NCBI GenBank assembly: GCA_947631345.1
Contig: CANRKW010000008.1
Span: forward strand, 1 to 19,746
DNA from: an uncultured Bacilli bacterium
GTDB taxonomy: Bacteria; Bacillota_I; Bacilli_A; RF39; UBA660
Direction of reading: 5' to 3'
Length of the DNA stretch: 19,746 nucleotides
Shown: one piece after another, positions 1-6,533 of the stretch
How positions within the stretch are numbered: position 1 is the stretch's first letter
Layout of the letters: every line of letters starts with the position of its first letter
Position numbers and translations under genes: made by a program
The notes under the pieces: generated by a model
Databases searched by the model: none
Seen by the model: only the letters and a program-made list of their open reading frames with translations
What the model was told of the DNA's origin: nothing

Positions 1-13
1 GTTTTATTAGCCT

Positions 14-67
14 CTAAATTACCCCCCCCGGTGCAATATATTGTACAAATTCTCTAGTTAACTTCAT
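14..67 (-). pseudogene. 5' end of a gene interrupted at a poly-G tract (possibly phase-variable; gene body runs off the window)
   Basis: A good ribosome site (AGGAG, about nine bases upstream) precedes an ATG at 67. Translation gives a 17-residue peptide beginning MKLTREFVQYIAP that enters a run of eight Gs (plus-strand Cs 22-29) and stops at TAG (14-16). With nine Gs the frame would read on through Gly-Gly-Gly-Asn-Leu-Glu-Ala-Asn-Lys to the window edge without a stop; seven Gs gives an immediate TAA. A consensus-like promoter lies upstream. The signals are those of a real gene and the stop depends on tract length. I do not recognise the protein from its start. A homopolymer sequencing error is the main alternative. 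Confidence 0.6.
22..29 (-). repeat. Homopolymer G8 tract (C8 on plus strand) inside a start-proximal coding region
   Basis: Eight consecutive Cs on the plus strand (Gs in the coding sense), flanked by CC in the coding sense, in DNA that otherwise has few G or C runs. Tracts of this kind slip during replication and act as contingency switches in several bacteria. Here the reading frame is open only with 9 (or 6 or 12) Gs. Confidence 0.8.
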
Positions 68-102
68 ATCTATCTTTCTCCTTTTATTTTTCTTATATTT
101 TC

Positions 103-131
103 ATTTTATACTTATTTTTTGTTGAAGTCAA
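103..131 (-). promoter_or_regulatory. Promoter for the poly-G gene
   Basis: On the minus strand: a -35 TTGACT (126-131), a 17-base spacer and a -10 TAAAAT (103-108), followed after about 35 bases by the ribosome site and ATG at 67. The -35 is embedded in a small palindrome, TGTTGAAGTCAACA (120-133), which could be an operator. The palindrome has no U tract after it on the minus strand, so it is not a good terminator for the nuclease gene above it. Confidence 0.55.
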
Positions 132-162
132 CATCTTTTTATTCAATTCTGCGAACTACAAA

Positions 163-1182
163 CTATTTATTTTCTAAATCAATGTGCAGATTCAATTCTT
201 CTTCAGTCGGTAATTCTTTTAAAATTTCTGGTGGCAAATATTCAGCTAATTCATATGTACTAACACCAATTGGTTTATTTATATCTCTTAATGCATATTC
301 AACATTTAATTTATTTTTATTCCTAACAAGAATAATTCCTATAGATGGATTATCTAAATCTGTTTTTAACATATCGTCTAATGCAGATAGGTAATAGTTC
401 ATTTTTCCAGCATATTCAGGTATAAACTTTTTATTTTTTAATTCAATTGCTACATAGCAATGTAATTTAGTATGGTAAAATAATAAATCAATGTAGTTCT
501 CCTCGTCATTTACTGTAACTCTATATTGATTAGCAATAAAGCTAAAGCCATTTCCTAATTCTAGCAAAGTCATTTTGATTCTTTCTATCATTGCATTTTC
601 AATATCTTTTTCTACAAAATTTTCTCGTAAAGAACCAACATCAAATATATAAGGATCTTTCATAATCTCTTTTGCTAAAGCACTTTGTGGCTGTAAAAGT
701 GTTAATTTAAAGTTATTTGGTTTGTCTCCAAGAATTTGTCTACTATATGCATCTCTTTTTATTTGAATTTCCAAGTAATCATAGCTCCAGCCATTATTAT
801 ATGTTTCTTTTATATACCATATTTTTTGGCTATTATCTTTAACACGGTCCATTATTATTGAATTATGTGACCACGGAATTTTATAAGATAATTCTTTTAA
901 TTCTTCATCATCTTTTACAGATAAATAATATTTTTTCATATTATGAAGATTTCTAGAAGAATAACCTTTAGCATTAGGAAACCTAAGTTTTAATTCAGTG
1001 GATAACTCATTTATAAACTTATTTCCCCATACTATATTGTCATTAATTACTCTGCCAATATAAAAATATAAATTCATTACACTTGCATTAGCATTTTCAA
1101 ATATTTCTAATTGTGCCTTTTCAATTTTTGATACTATATCATTTATAGTAGTTCTAAAGTCTTTTATCTCCGTTTCCAACAT
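163..1182 (-). CDS. YhcG/DUF1016-family PDDEXK nuclease
   Basis: 339 residues. The N-terminal part (about 10-150) matches the DUF1016 N-terminal domain pattern, with an early helix followed by the N-Y-F-Y-I-G-R-x-I segment (about 37-47). The C-terminal half (about 180-330) is a PDDEXK nuclease domain: D232 in the Y-I-D-L-L-F-Y strand and E247-x-K249 in the I-E-L-K-N strand form the expected metal site. The family is known as a cytosolic DNA-directed nuclease found near restriction loci or as an accessory gene; its exact role is unsettled. The start at 1182 has an AAGGGGAG ribosome site. A perfect 26-base palindrome lies about 20 bases upstream of the start, suggesting separate control. No restriction or methyltransferase partner is visible in the window; one could lie to the left. 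Confidence 0.85.
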   Translation of the reverse strand: MLETEIKDFRTTINDIVSKIEKAQLEIFENANASVMNLYFYIGRVINDNIVWGNKFINELSTELKLRFPNAKGYSSRNLHNMKKYYLSVKDDEELKELSYKIPWSHNSIIMDRVKDNSQKIWYIKETYNNGWSYDYLEIQIKRDAYSRQILGDKPNNFKLTLLQPQSALAKEIMKDPYIFDVGSLRENFVEKDIENAMIERIKMTLLELGNGFSFIANQYRVTVNDEENYIDLLFYHTKLHCYVAIELKNKKFIPEYAGKMNYYLSALDDMLKTDLDNPSIGIILVRNKNKLNVEYALRDINKPIGVSTYELAEYLPPEILKELPTEEELNLHIDLENK

Positions 1183-1202
1183 TTCAAATCTCCCCTTCTT
1201 TT

Positions 1203-1228
1203 AATTTTGCAGACGCGTCTGCAAAATT
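1203..1228. promoter_or_regulatory. Perfect 26-bp palindrome in the leader of the DUF1016 nuclease
   Basis: The half-site AATTTTGCAGACG is followed by its exact complement with no spacer. It ends about 20 bases before the nuclease start codon, just ahead of the ribosome site, so it could be an operator or an RNA hairpin limiting translation. There is no U tract, so it is not a typical terminator. Confidence 0.55.
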
Positions 1229-1239
1229 GTTAAATACTT

Positions 1240-1286
1240 ATATTGTTTCAAGTTGTAACAATATTCTAACACCTAAACGTACGTTT
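1240..1286. promoter_or_regulatory. Two further inverted repeats upstream of the DUF1016 nuclease
   Basis: ATATTGTT (1240-1247) pairs with AACAATAT (1257-1264) across a nine-base loop, and AAACGTACGTTT (1275-1286) is a perfect 12-base palindrome. With the palindrome at 1203-1228 this 177-base gap holds three separate dyads, which suggests protein-binding sites. I could not place a convincing promoter here. Confidence 0.35.
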
Positions 1287-1313
1287 TACAATATATTTTT
1301 ATTGTTTTTTTTG

Positions 1314-1341
1314 ATTAAAAAATAAACCATAATAAATGGTC
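1314..1341 (-). terminator. Intrinsic terminator after the XRE membrane protein gene
   Basis: On the minus strand ACCAT (1336-1340), a TTATT loop and ATGGT (1326-1330) form a short hairpin followed by a T-rich run, 19 bases after the stop of the regulator gene. The stem is short, so strength is uncertain. Confidence 0.45.
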
Positions 1342-1359
1342 TATCTTATATATAAATTA

Positions 1360-1866
1360 CTAAAATAATATAAAAGCAATAGTATTAAAAATAAGTGCAA
1401 CAATAAACATTAATCCTGTAATTAAATCACTTTTATCTTTCTTTATTTTATAACGACTTAAAAATGAAACACAGTCATAAGCACATAATAAACTAACAAT
1501 ACTTGTCATAGGTATATTTTTAAAAAATGATATTAACATTAAAACAATTGAAAATAAAGTCATACCTATAATACCATATTTCATTGATTTTAAATTTACT
1601 AGTTCTGTTAATTTAATAATATTTTCTTCACTTTTTTCTTTAATATCTTTTGTTTCTATTTTTTCTCCCGCTAGTATTTCATTTACATTTACATCTAATA
1701 TTTCACTAAATGGCTTAAGTAAAGACATATCCATTAAACATACTCCTCTTTCCCATTTACTTACAGCATTTTTTGTAATACCTAACTTTTCTGCTAATTC
1801 TTCTTGAGTTAATTCTTTTAACTTTCTTTGTTTAGAAATAAATTTACCAATTTTTTCTTGATTCAT
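1360..1866 (-). CDS. Membrane-anchored XRE-family HTH protein (168 aa)
   Basis: Residues 7-60 are a Cro/C1-type HTH (L-T-Q-E-E-L-A-E-K-L-G-I-T then A-V-S-K-W-E-R-G, 19-41). A linker with A-G-E-K-I and E-K-S-E-E-N-I-I (67-84) follows, then about three membrane helices (about 96-115, 118-136, 148-168) reaching the C-terminus, with no extracytoplasmic domain. I chose ATG 1866 because AAAGGAGG lies five bases upstream (1871-1878); the frame also has a TTG at 1881 that would put the ribosome site inside the gene. It shares the MNQEKIGKFI start and the linker with the genes at 15989 and 16947, so they are paralogs. Role: presumably a DNA-binding regulator held at the membrane; target genes and signal are unknown. 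Confidence 0.8.
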   Translation of the reverse strand: MNQEKIGKFISKQRKLKELTQEELAEKLGITKNAVSKWERGVCLMDMSLLKPFSEILDVNVNEILAGEKIETKDIKEKSEENIIKLTELVNLKSMKYGIIGMTLFSIVLMLISFFKNIPMTSIVSLLCAYDCVSFLSRYKIKKDKSDLITGLMFIVALIFNTIAFILF

Positions 1867-1886
1867 TTTTCCTCCTTTCAAAAAGA

Positions 1887-1915
1887 ACTATAACATTTAA
1901 GTATTATTTTTTAAA
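1887..1915 (-). promoter_or_regulatory. Likely promoter of the XRE membrane protein gene
   Basis: An extended -10 (TGT then TATAGT, 1887-1895) with a weak TTTAAA -35 (1910-1915) at 17 bases, about 20 bases before the start codon. Confidence 0.4.
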
Positions 1916-1954
1916 CATACTATAGGTTTACTTTATATAAAAGATTCAACAATT

Positions 1955-2431
1955 TCATAATTTTTTAGTCATATCTATAACTCTATTATGATACCCATTT
2001 TCTTTATAGAATTTAATAGCATTTTCATTATAAGCAAAAACTTCAAGTAAAACATCTTTACATCCAATATCTAATAAATATTTTTCCATATAATTTAATA
2101 ATATTTTACCATAACCTTTTTTTCTATATTTTTTAGATATAACTAATTCAGTAATTCTTCCTCTTTTAGGTGATCTAAAATCATATTCAAGTGTTTCTTC
2201 ATTATTAATAAGCCCTAATATTAAGCCTACTATTTTATTGTTTTCTTTATATAAAAGCATTTTACCTTTGTATTTTTCTATTTCTTCTATAGTTTTATTA
2301 AAGTATTTTTCTTTAAAGTTTTCTCCTATAATATTGTATTTTTCTATATCAATACTAGCAATATATTCTTGTAATTCTACTAATAAATCTTTTATTTCTT
2401 CATCATATTGATTATTATATTCAATTATCAT
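1955..2431 (-). CDS. GNAT-family N-acetyltransferase (158 aa)
   Basis: A single GNAT domain of ordinary length. The acetyl-CoA-binding motif A is visible as the strand R-I-T-E-L-V-I-S-K-K followed by Y-R-K-K-G-Y-G-K (about 93-109), and motif B as A-Y-N-E-N-A-I-K-F-Y-K-E-N-G-Y near the end. Such proteins move an acetyl group from acetyl-CoA to an amine on a small molecule or protein; the substrate cannot be read from the sequence. Its ATG overlaps the TGA of the methyltransferase gene by four bases (ATGA), so the two are translationally coupled and may act on the same compound. Confidence 0.88.
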   Translation of the reverse strand: MIIEYNNQYDEEIKDLLVELQEYIASIDIEKYNIIGENFKEKYFNKTIEEIEKYKGKMLLYKENNKIVGLILGLINNEETLEYDFRSPKRGRITELVISKKYRKKGYGKILLNYMEKYLLDIGCKDVLLEVFAYNENAIKFYKENGYHNRVIDMTKKL

Positions 2432-3243
2432 TTTTTACTTCCTATATACATTGCGTGACCACACATTTCTATTATTTCTCTTTTTGTAGATGTTTCTTCT
2501 ATTAAATCCATTATTTTATTAAAAATTTTGTCATCTTTTATATTATATATATTATCTTCTTTTTCATAACCAATACTTCTTATAGATCTTATTTCTTTCA
2601 TTTTAAAATTGCACGCTTTAAATAAGTTTTCTATTTCAGTAACACTTGGGTAATATCCTTCTTGAAAACCTTTGTTAGATAAATTATTGAATTTTCCAGT
2701 TTTAAATACTTCATTAAGATTATTTACATCTACTTGTTCTGGATGTCTAAAGTATCTATCCATTATTGCAATACTGCCTGATAAATATGGGATAAAGCTT
2801 GCAAAAATCATACCTTCATTTTTTAATACTCTATTTACTTCATTTAAACATTGTTTTCTTTCTTCTTTTTCTAAAAGATGATAAAGTGGTCCAAATAATA
2901 ATACAACATCAAATTGTTCATTTTCATATATTGATAAATCTAAAGCATTAACTACATCACAAGATATTATTTTCTTTTCTTTAGTTTTGTTTTGTTCATT
3001 TGCTTGTTCTATTAAGTTTTCAGATAAATCAGCTAAATATACTTCATAACCTAATTCTGCTAAAAGGAAACTATATACCCCTGCTCCTCCTCCTAAATCT
3101 AATATTTTTGCCTTTTTTGGTAAATATTTTGCTAAAATTCTTTTTGTCATTTCATATTCTAGACGTCCACTATTATCATTAAATAGTCTGTCTTTTTCAT
3201 TAAATTCCGAATAATAATCTTTAATTTTTAAAAAATTTGTCAT
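2428..3243 (-). CDS. Class I SAM-dependent methyltransferase (271 aa)
   Basis: Motif I is I-L-D-L-G-G-G-A-G-V-Y (47-57), the acidic end of strand two is Y-L-A-D-L-S (D72), and strand four is F-D-V-V-L-L-F-G-P-L-Y-H-L-L, typical of small-molecule methyltransferases of the Methyltransf_11/25 type. The substrate is unknown. AGGAGG lies just before the ATG at 3243. It is the first gene of a pair with the overlapping acetyltransferase, and it is preceded by a terminator-like hairpin after the C45 hydrolase gene only about 57 bases away, so it may be partly separated from that gene transcriptionally. Confidence 0.88.
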   Translation of the reverse strand: MTNFLKIKDYYSEFNEKDRLFNDNSGRLEYEMTKRILAKYLPKKAKILDLGGGAGVYSFLLAELGYEVYLADLSENLIEQANEQNKTKEKKIISCDVVNALDLSIYENEQFDVVLLFGPLYHLLEKEERKQCLNEVNRVLKNEGMIFASFIPYLSGSIAIMDRYFRHPEQVDVNNLNEVFKTGKFNNLSNKGFQEGYYPSVTEIENLFKACNFKMKEIRSIRSIGYEKEDNIYNIKDDKIFNKIMDLIEETSTKREIIEMCGHAMYIGSKK

Positions 3244-3269
3244 TATTAATCCTCCTAGGTATTATTATA

Positions 3270-3291
3270 CAAAAGAAAGAGCAAACTTTCT
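3270..3291 (-). terminator. Intrinsic terminator after the C45 hydrolase gene
   Basis: On the minus strand AGAAAG (3286-3291), loop, CTTTCT (3274-3279), then TTTG. It lies nine bases after the hydrolase stop codon. Confidence 0.5.
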
Positions 3292-3299
3292 ATTTCATT

Positions 3300-4337
3300 T
3301 TATAATTTTTCTTTTGTTATATGAAATGAATCATATTCAATATTTAGTATTTCTCTATCTAAATAATTATATATTACTATTTTTTTATCTTTTGAGTTTA
3401 TTGTAAATGTATTAGTAGTCATTACTTCATTTAGTTCTGGATATTTTCTAAAATCTTTAAATATTGAACTGTTATATTCAGTTGATTCATATTGTAATAT
3501 TTTTACTAAATCTTCCATATTTACAGAATTTATATTTATATTATTTATAAGTTCTTCAATTTTCTTTTGTCTATTAAGTGTTTCTTGATTTCTTATTATT
3601 CTATGATATGATTTTTCATTAATATAATGGTTAGCTCTTGCATATTTGTTTTTTATTTCAGTTATTTGTATGCTTTCTATTCCTTTTTCTATATTTATAA
3701 TTTTATTACTTTTTAAATCTAAAACATTAATACTAAAGCCAGATGCTGTACTTAATTTTTTACATTTTTCTATTACTTCTTCAATTGTTTTAGAACGCAG
3801 TAGTTCTCTTGTTAAAATATATCTTGAAACATTTTCTATACTAATCATTGAACTATATATATAATTACAAGATATTACTATTCCGTGTTTGTTCCAAGCA
3901 AAAGCACCACCTACTAATTGTCTTGCTTTTGTATAGCCTACAAGCCAGTCATCCCCTATATTATACTTAATTAGGCTTACTGTTTCACTTCCTACCATAC
4001 TATCGTCTTCATTATGGGCAAAGAGAACTTCGTTATCATTTTTCTTAACTAATAATGTAGTACAACCGCTTACTGCTCCAAATAATTCTGGACAAAACAT
4101 TAATAATAAGGCATTTCTTGGAACATCTGCTCCATCTGCTCTTCCATATATTTCTTCTAAACATTTTGGTGCGTATTTTTTTATTTTTTCTTCTATAACT
4201 TTTAATATATTTTGAATTTCTTCATATTGAAGTTTTTCTATATACTTTGGTATTTGTTCTTGAAAATATTTTTTATATTTTTTACCTATTATCATTCCAA
4301 CTTCATATAGAGTTCCAGATATTTCTAATACTTCCAT
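3300..4337 (-). CDS. C45-family autoproteolytic acyltransferase/hydrolase (Ntn hydrolase)
   Basis: 345 residues. The centre carries the C45 (acyl-CoA:6-aminopenicillanate acyltransferase-like) signature: a Ser-Gly before C92, then C-T-T-L-L-V and, after a short turn, F-A-H-N-E-D-D; in this family the Cys becomes the N-terminal nucleophile after self-cleavage, so cutting is expected between G91 and C92. A later G-G-A-F-A-W-N-K-H-G-I segment is also typical. The family hydrolyses or transfers acyl groups on amides; the substrate here is unknown. I chose ATG 4337 (AGGTGA about eight bases upstream) over an in-frame GTG at 4346. No signal peptide, so a cytosolic enzyme. Confidence 0.82.
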   Translation of the reverse strand: MEVLEISGTLYEVGMIIGKKYKKYFQEQIPKYIEKLQYEEIQNILKVIEEKIKKYAPKCLEEIYGRADGADVPRNALLLMFCPELFGAVSGCTTLLVKKNDNEVLFAHNEDDSMVGSETVSLIKYNIGDDWLVGYTKARQLVGGAFAWNKHGIVISCNYIYSSMISIENVSRYILTRELLRSKTIEEVIEKCKKLSTASGFSINVLDLKSNKIINIEKGIESIQITEIKNKYARANHYINEKSYHRIIRNQETLNRQKKIEELINNININSVNMEDLVKILQYESTEYNSSIFKDFRKYPELNEVMTTNTFTINSKDKKIVIYNYLDREILNIEYDSFHITKEKL

Positions 4338-4407
4338 TTCTATCACCTAATTCTTTTACAATTTTTTAAAATAAAATCTTCTTATTAATCTTTCTAAAAG
4401 CAATACC

Positions 4408-4437
4408 GATCATTTTTCCCACTTGGGAAAAATGATC
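4408..4437. repeat. Palindromic repeat, copy 1 (inverted orientation)
   Basis: Arms GATCATTTTTCCC (4408-4420) and GGGAAAAATGATC (4425-4437) around ACTT: 13 paired bases. The ACTT loop is the complement of the AAGT loop in copies 2 and 3, so this copy points the other way. It lies about 70 bases upstream of the C45 gene. No U tract follows on either strand, so it is not a normal terminator. Confidence 0.85.
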
Positions 4438-4463
4438 ACAAGCCTATTTTTACTTAATTTACA

Positions 4464-4525
4464 GGCTAGTTACTTCAAAACTATCGCTGACCATTTTTCC
4501 CAAGTGGGAAAAATGGTCATCCATT
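4464..4525. repeat. 62-bp repeat with palindrome, copy 2
   Basis: Contains arms GACCATTTTTCCC (4489-4501) and GGGAAAAATGGTC (4506-4518) around AAGT. The whole 62 bases align without gaps to 5326-5387 with roughly 85 percent identity by eye, in the same orientation. Two compensating changes (C/T in one arm, G/A in the other) preserve pairing between the copies. It lies just past the 3' end of the broken acetyltransferase gene. Confidence 0.8.
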
Positions 4526-4579
4526 ACTTTTATTTTCATTTTTTCTATTACATTAATAAAATTTCTACATTTTTAATAT

Positions 4580-5127
4580 TTAGTTGACTTTAAATTTCAC
4601 GAATTCTTCTTTTAATAGTCCAGTAATACATTCGTCAACATATTCATTAGTTGCTAAACACAAGTATTTTTTTCTTCTTATACCCTCATCTTTATAACCT
4701 AATTTTTCTTGCATCTTTTTTGATTTTTCATTACCAGCAAAATAGCCATTTTCTAATCTACGCAAGCCAAGTTTTTCAAAACAATATTCTGCTCTCATAC
4801 TAAATGCTTCAGTTCCATATCCATTTTTTTGATATTTTTCATTTAGCCATATTCCACCACCACATATTCCATCTTTTTTATTAATATTTATGTTCCACCA
4901 ATTACTTTATTATTTTCTTTTAAAACAATTGCTAACATTATGTTATGTTTATTTTTTTCTGATTCTTTTGCATAAGCAATGAAACCTTCTGCGTCCTTTT
5001 TTGTATATGGGTAAACAACAGATGATAACCATTTTGAAACATTTATATTGTTTAACCCTTCTACTAAATCTTCTACATCTTCATCTTTCCAACTTCTTAA
5101 AATTAGTCTTTTACCATTTATTTCCAT
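4580..5127 (-). pseudogene. Frameshifted RimJ/RimL-type GNAT acetyltransferase
   Basis: The first part (5127-4888, 79 residues, MEINGKRLILRSWKDEDV start) is the N-terminal half of a RimJ/RimL-type acetyltransferase and ends at Val-Ile-Gly-Gly-Thr before TAA. In another frame the protein continues directly as Asn-Ile-Asn-Ile-Asn-Lys-Lys-Asp-Gly, then G-G-G-I-W-L-N-E-K-Y-Q-K-N-G-Y-G-T-E-A-F and a normal C-terminal half to 4580. Restoring one missing base near 4890-4897 gives a complete enzyme of about 182 residues. The break is not in a long homopolymer, so a true mutation or a sequencing error is likelier than a slippage switch. A good AAGGAGG site precedes the start. The gene is bracketed by the 62-bp direct repeats. 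Confidence 0.82.
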
Positions 5128-5219
5128 ATCGTATTTCCTCCTTCTATCTTTCTTAATTATAAGTATACCATAAGATTAAACATTATATATTAGTTATTCA
5201 TAAATTTTGTAATTTAATT

Positions 5220-5297
5220 ATATTCTAACATTACAACATACGTTTAACAATAATTTTTTTAAAATAAAATAGACCTTAATAAACAGCCTATTCGATA
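5220..5297. repeat. Dispersed intergenic segment related to 1261-1345
   Basis: Begins ATATTCTAACA in both copies, followed by a shared TACGTTT..ACAATA part, and ends with the similar AATAGACCTTAATAAACAGC (here) and AATAAACCATAATAAATGG (at 1321). Both copies sit between the 3' end of an XRE membrane-regulator gene and the start of the next gene on the minus strand. The 3' portion may act as the regulator's terminator. Confidence 0.5.
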
Positions 5298-5325
5298 AAA
5301 AATATTTTCTTTCTAGAACCAATAA

Positions 5326-5387
5326 GGTTAGTTATTGTAAAACTATCGTAAATCATTTTTCCCAAGTGGGAAAAATGATCATCCATT
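5326..5387. repeat. 62-bp repeat with palindrome, copy 3
   Basis: Same orientation as copy 2 and aligned to it without gaps. Core arms ATCATTTTTCCC (5352-5363) and GGGAAAAATGAT (5368-5379) around AAGT. Both the GGTTAG-like left flank and the CATCCATT right flank are shared, so the unit is longer than the hairpin. Confidence 0.8.
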
Positions 5388-5419
5388 TGAACAATTAAAT
5401 ACCAGCAGTTTAGGTATAT

Positions 5420-5451
5420 TTATCGTTTTGCCGACATCAGCAAAACGATAA
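5420..5451. repeat. Inverted repeat near the 3' end of the DUF2975 XRE gene
   Basis: TTATCGTTTTGC (5420-5431) and GCAAAACGATAA (5440-5451) pair over 12 bases across an eight-base loop. No T run follows on the minus strand, so a terminator role is doubtful. The inner TTTTGC/GCAAAA also occurs in the 1203-1228 palindrome. Confidence 0.6.
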
Positions 5452-5480
5452 TCAATACTATTTTTTACTTAAATATCACT

Positions 5481-6398
5481 TTAATTATTTTCACTATACA
5501 TTTTTCCTTTATTAACATTTCCTAATAGTCTTCCATATTCAAATATATAAGATAAACTAAATAAGAATAATATTTCTACTAAATCATAAGTTTCAAATTC
5601 AATATTTAAGTTTGTTCCAAGTAACAATTCAAAAACACCACCGCCTATATTATTCATTATAATTATTATAATCATTTTCCAAGCAATTCTTTTTATTAAA
5701 CTTACATTTTCTAATGTAAATGGTGTTTCACCTTTATTAATATTATCAAATAAAATTTCTAAGTGTTTAAATATTTTAGAAGTTAAAATAATTGTAACTA
5801 AAAGAACAACAAAACCAGTTTCTATGTACCCAATTATTTTTGTTTTACTATTATTTTTAAATATAGATAATACTTTAGTATTTAAAAATTCTTTGTCAGC
5901 ATCTGCTAAAACAAATGCTCCAACTTTTATAATTACCTTATCATTTTTTTCTAAAATATTAATATTATGATTTTGTATATTTAAAGTTAAATCATTATCT
6001 TTTATTATAACTTTATTTATTAAGTAAGGAGATATAATTAAAATTAAACAAATAAAAGGTAATGCAATATAACAAAGTATTCTACCTATTTTAGATATTA
6101 TAGTAATAACTCTACTTAAAGCTTTCATTTTCTTTTGTTCTTCTTTTTTTAAACTTACAACTTTAGTTTTAACTTCATCATTAAGTGAATCTATATCAAT
6201 AATATTATCATTTACTAAATCATTAATTTTACAATGAAAAATCTTACATAATTCTAGTAAATTATTCATTGTTGGGTATGCATCTCCTGTTTCCCATTTA
6301 CTTATAGATTGTCTTGATACTTTTACTTTTTCTGCTAAATCTTCTTGTGATAGTTTTTTTAAAATTCTTATTTTCTTTAAATTTTCTCCAAATTTCAT
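5481..6398 (-). CDS. XRE-family HTH protein with DUF2975-type membrane domain
   Basis: 305 residues. HTH at about 5-60 (L-S-Q-E-D-L-A-E-K-V then S-R-Q-S-I-S-K-W-E-T-G). After a charged linker come four membrane helices (first at about 109-133, an extracytoplasmic loop of about 60 residues, then three more). The segment N-I-N-K-G-E-T-P-F-T-L-E-N-V before helix three and I-F-E-Y-G-R-L-L in the last helix are the DUF2975 signature. ATG 6398 is chosen because AAAAGGAG lies just upstream; the in-frame ATG at 6416 would place that site inside the gene. Likely a membrane-linked transcription regulator of unknown target. It follows the adenosine deaminase gene but is separated by a terminator. Confidence 0.8.
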   Translation of the reverse strand: MKFGENLKKIRILKKLSQEDLAEKVKVSRQSISKWETGDAYPTMNNLLELCKIFHCKINDLVNDNIIDIDSLNDEVKTKVVSLKKEEQKKMKALSRVITIISKIGRILCYIALPFICLILIISPYLINKVIIKDNDLTLNIQNHNINILEKNDKVIIKVGAFVLADADKEFLNTKVLSIFKNNSKTKIIGYIETGFVVLLVTIILTSKIFKHLEILFDNINKGETPFTLENVSLIKRIAWKMIIIIIMNNIGGGVFELLLGTNLNIEFETYDLVEILFLFSLSYIFEYGRLLGNVNKGKMYSENN

Positions 6399-6448
6399 AA
6401 TATTCTCCTTTTTCATAATAAATTATATATTTAAAATACTTAATAAAC

Positions 6449-6464
6449 TATCAACTTTTAGTTG
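6449..6464 (-). promoter_or_regulatory. Candidate -35 and small dyad upstream of the DUF2975 XRE gene
   Basis: CAACT-TTT-AGTTG (6452-6464) overlaps a TTGATA hexamer (6449-6454, minus strand). The -10 is not clear (A/T-rich, several choices). An autoregulatory operator is possible but only inferred. Confidence 0.3.
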
Positions 6465-6485
6465 CATTTACATTAATTATATTGA

Positions 6486-6519
6486 AAAGAAAAAGCAAAT
6501 TCCATAATAGAGTTTGCTT
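6486..6519 (-). terminator. Intrinsic terminator of the adenosine deaminase gene
   Basis: On the minus strand AAGCAAA (6513-6519), a 13-base loop, TTTGCTT (6493-6499), then TTTCTTTTC. It lies about 15 bases past the stop codon. Confidence 0.8.
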
Positions 6520-6533
6520 ATTTATCTTTACAT

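Larger units (their letters stand above)
5128..5480. other. 353-base intergenic region with repeats
   Basis: No gene is visible. It contains an upstream region for the acetyltransferase (possible extended -10 TGGTATACT on the minus strand near 5163-5171), a segment similar to 1261-1345 (5220-5297), the 62-bp repeat copy 3 (5326-5387) and another inverted repeat (5420-5451). The stretch directly after the XRE gene's stop at 5481 lacks a classical hairpin plus T-run terminator. Confidence 0.6.

Noticed and set aside
119..394. Plus-strand open frame of 91 codons over the end of the DUF1016 gene
   Set aside because: It is antisense to a well-supported gene, has no ribosome site or domain, and arises from AT-rich composition; the same applies to the other plus-strand frames lying inside minus-strand genes.
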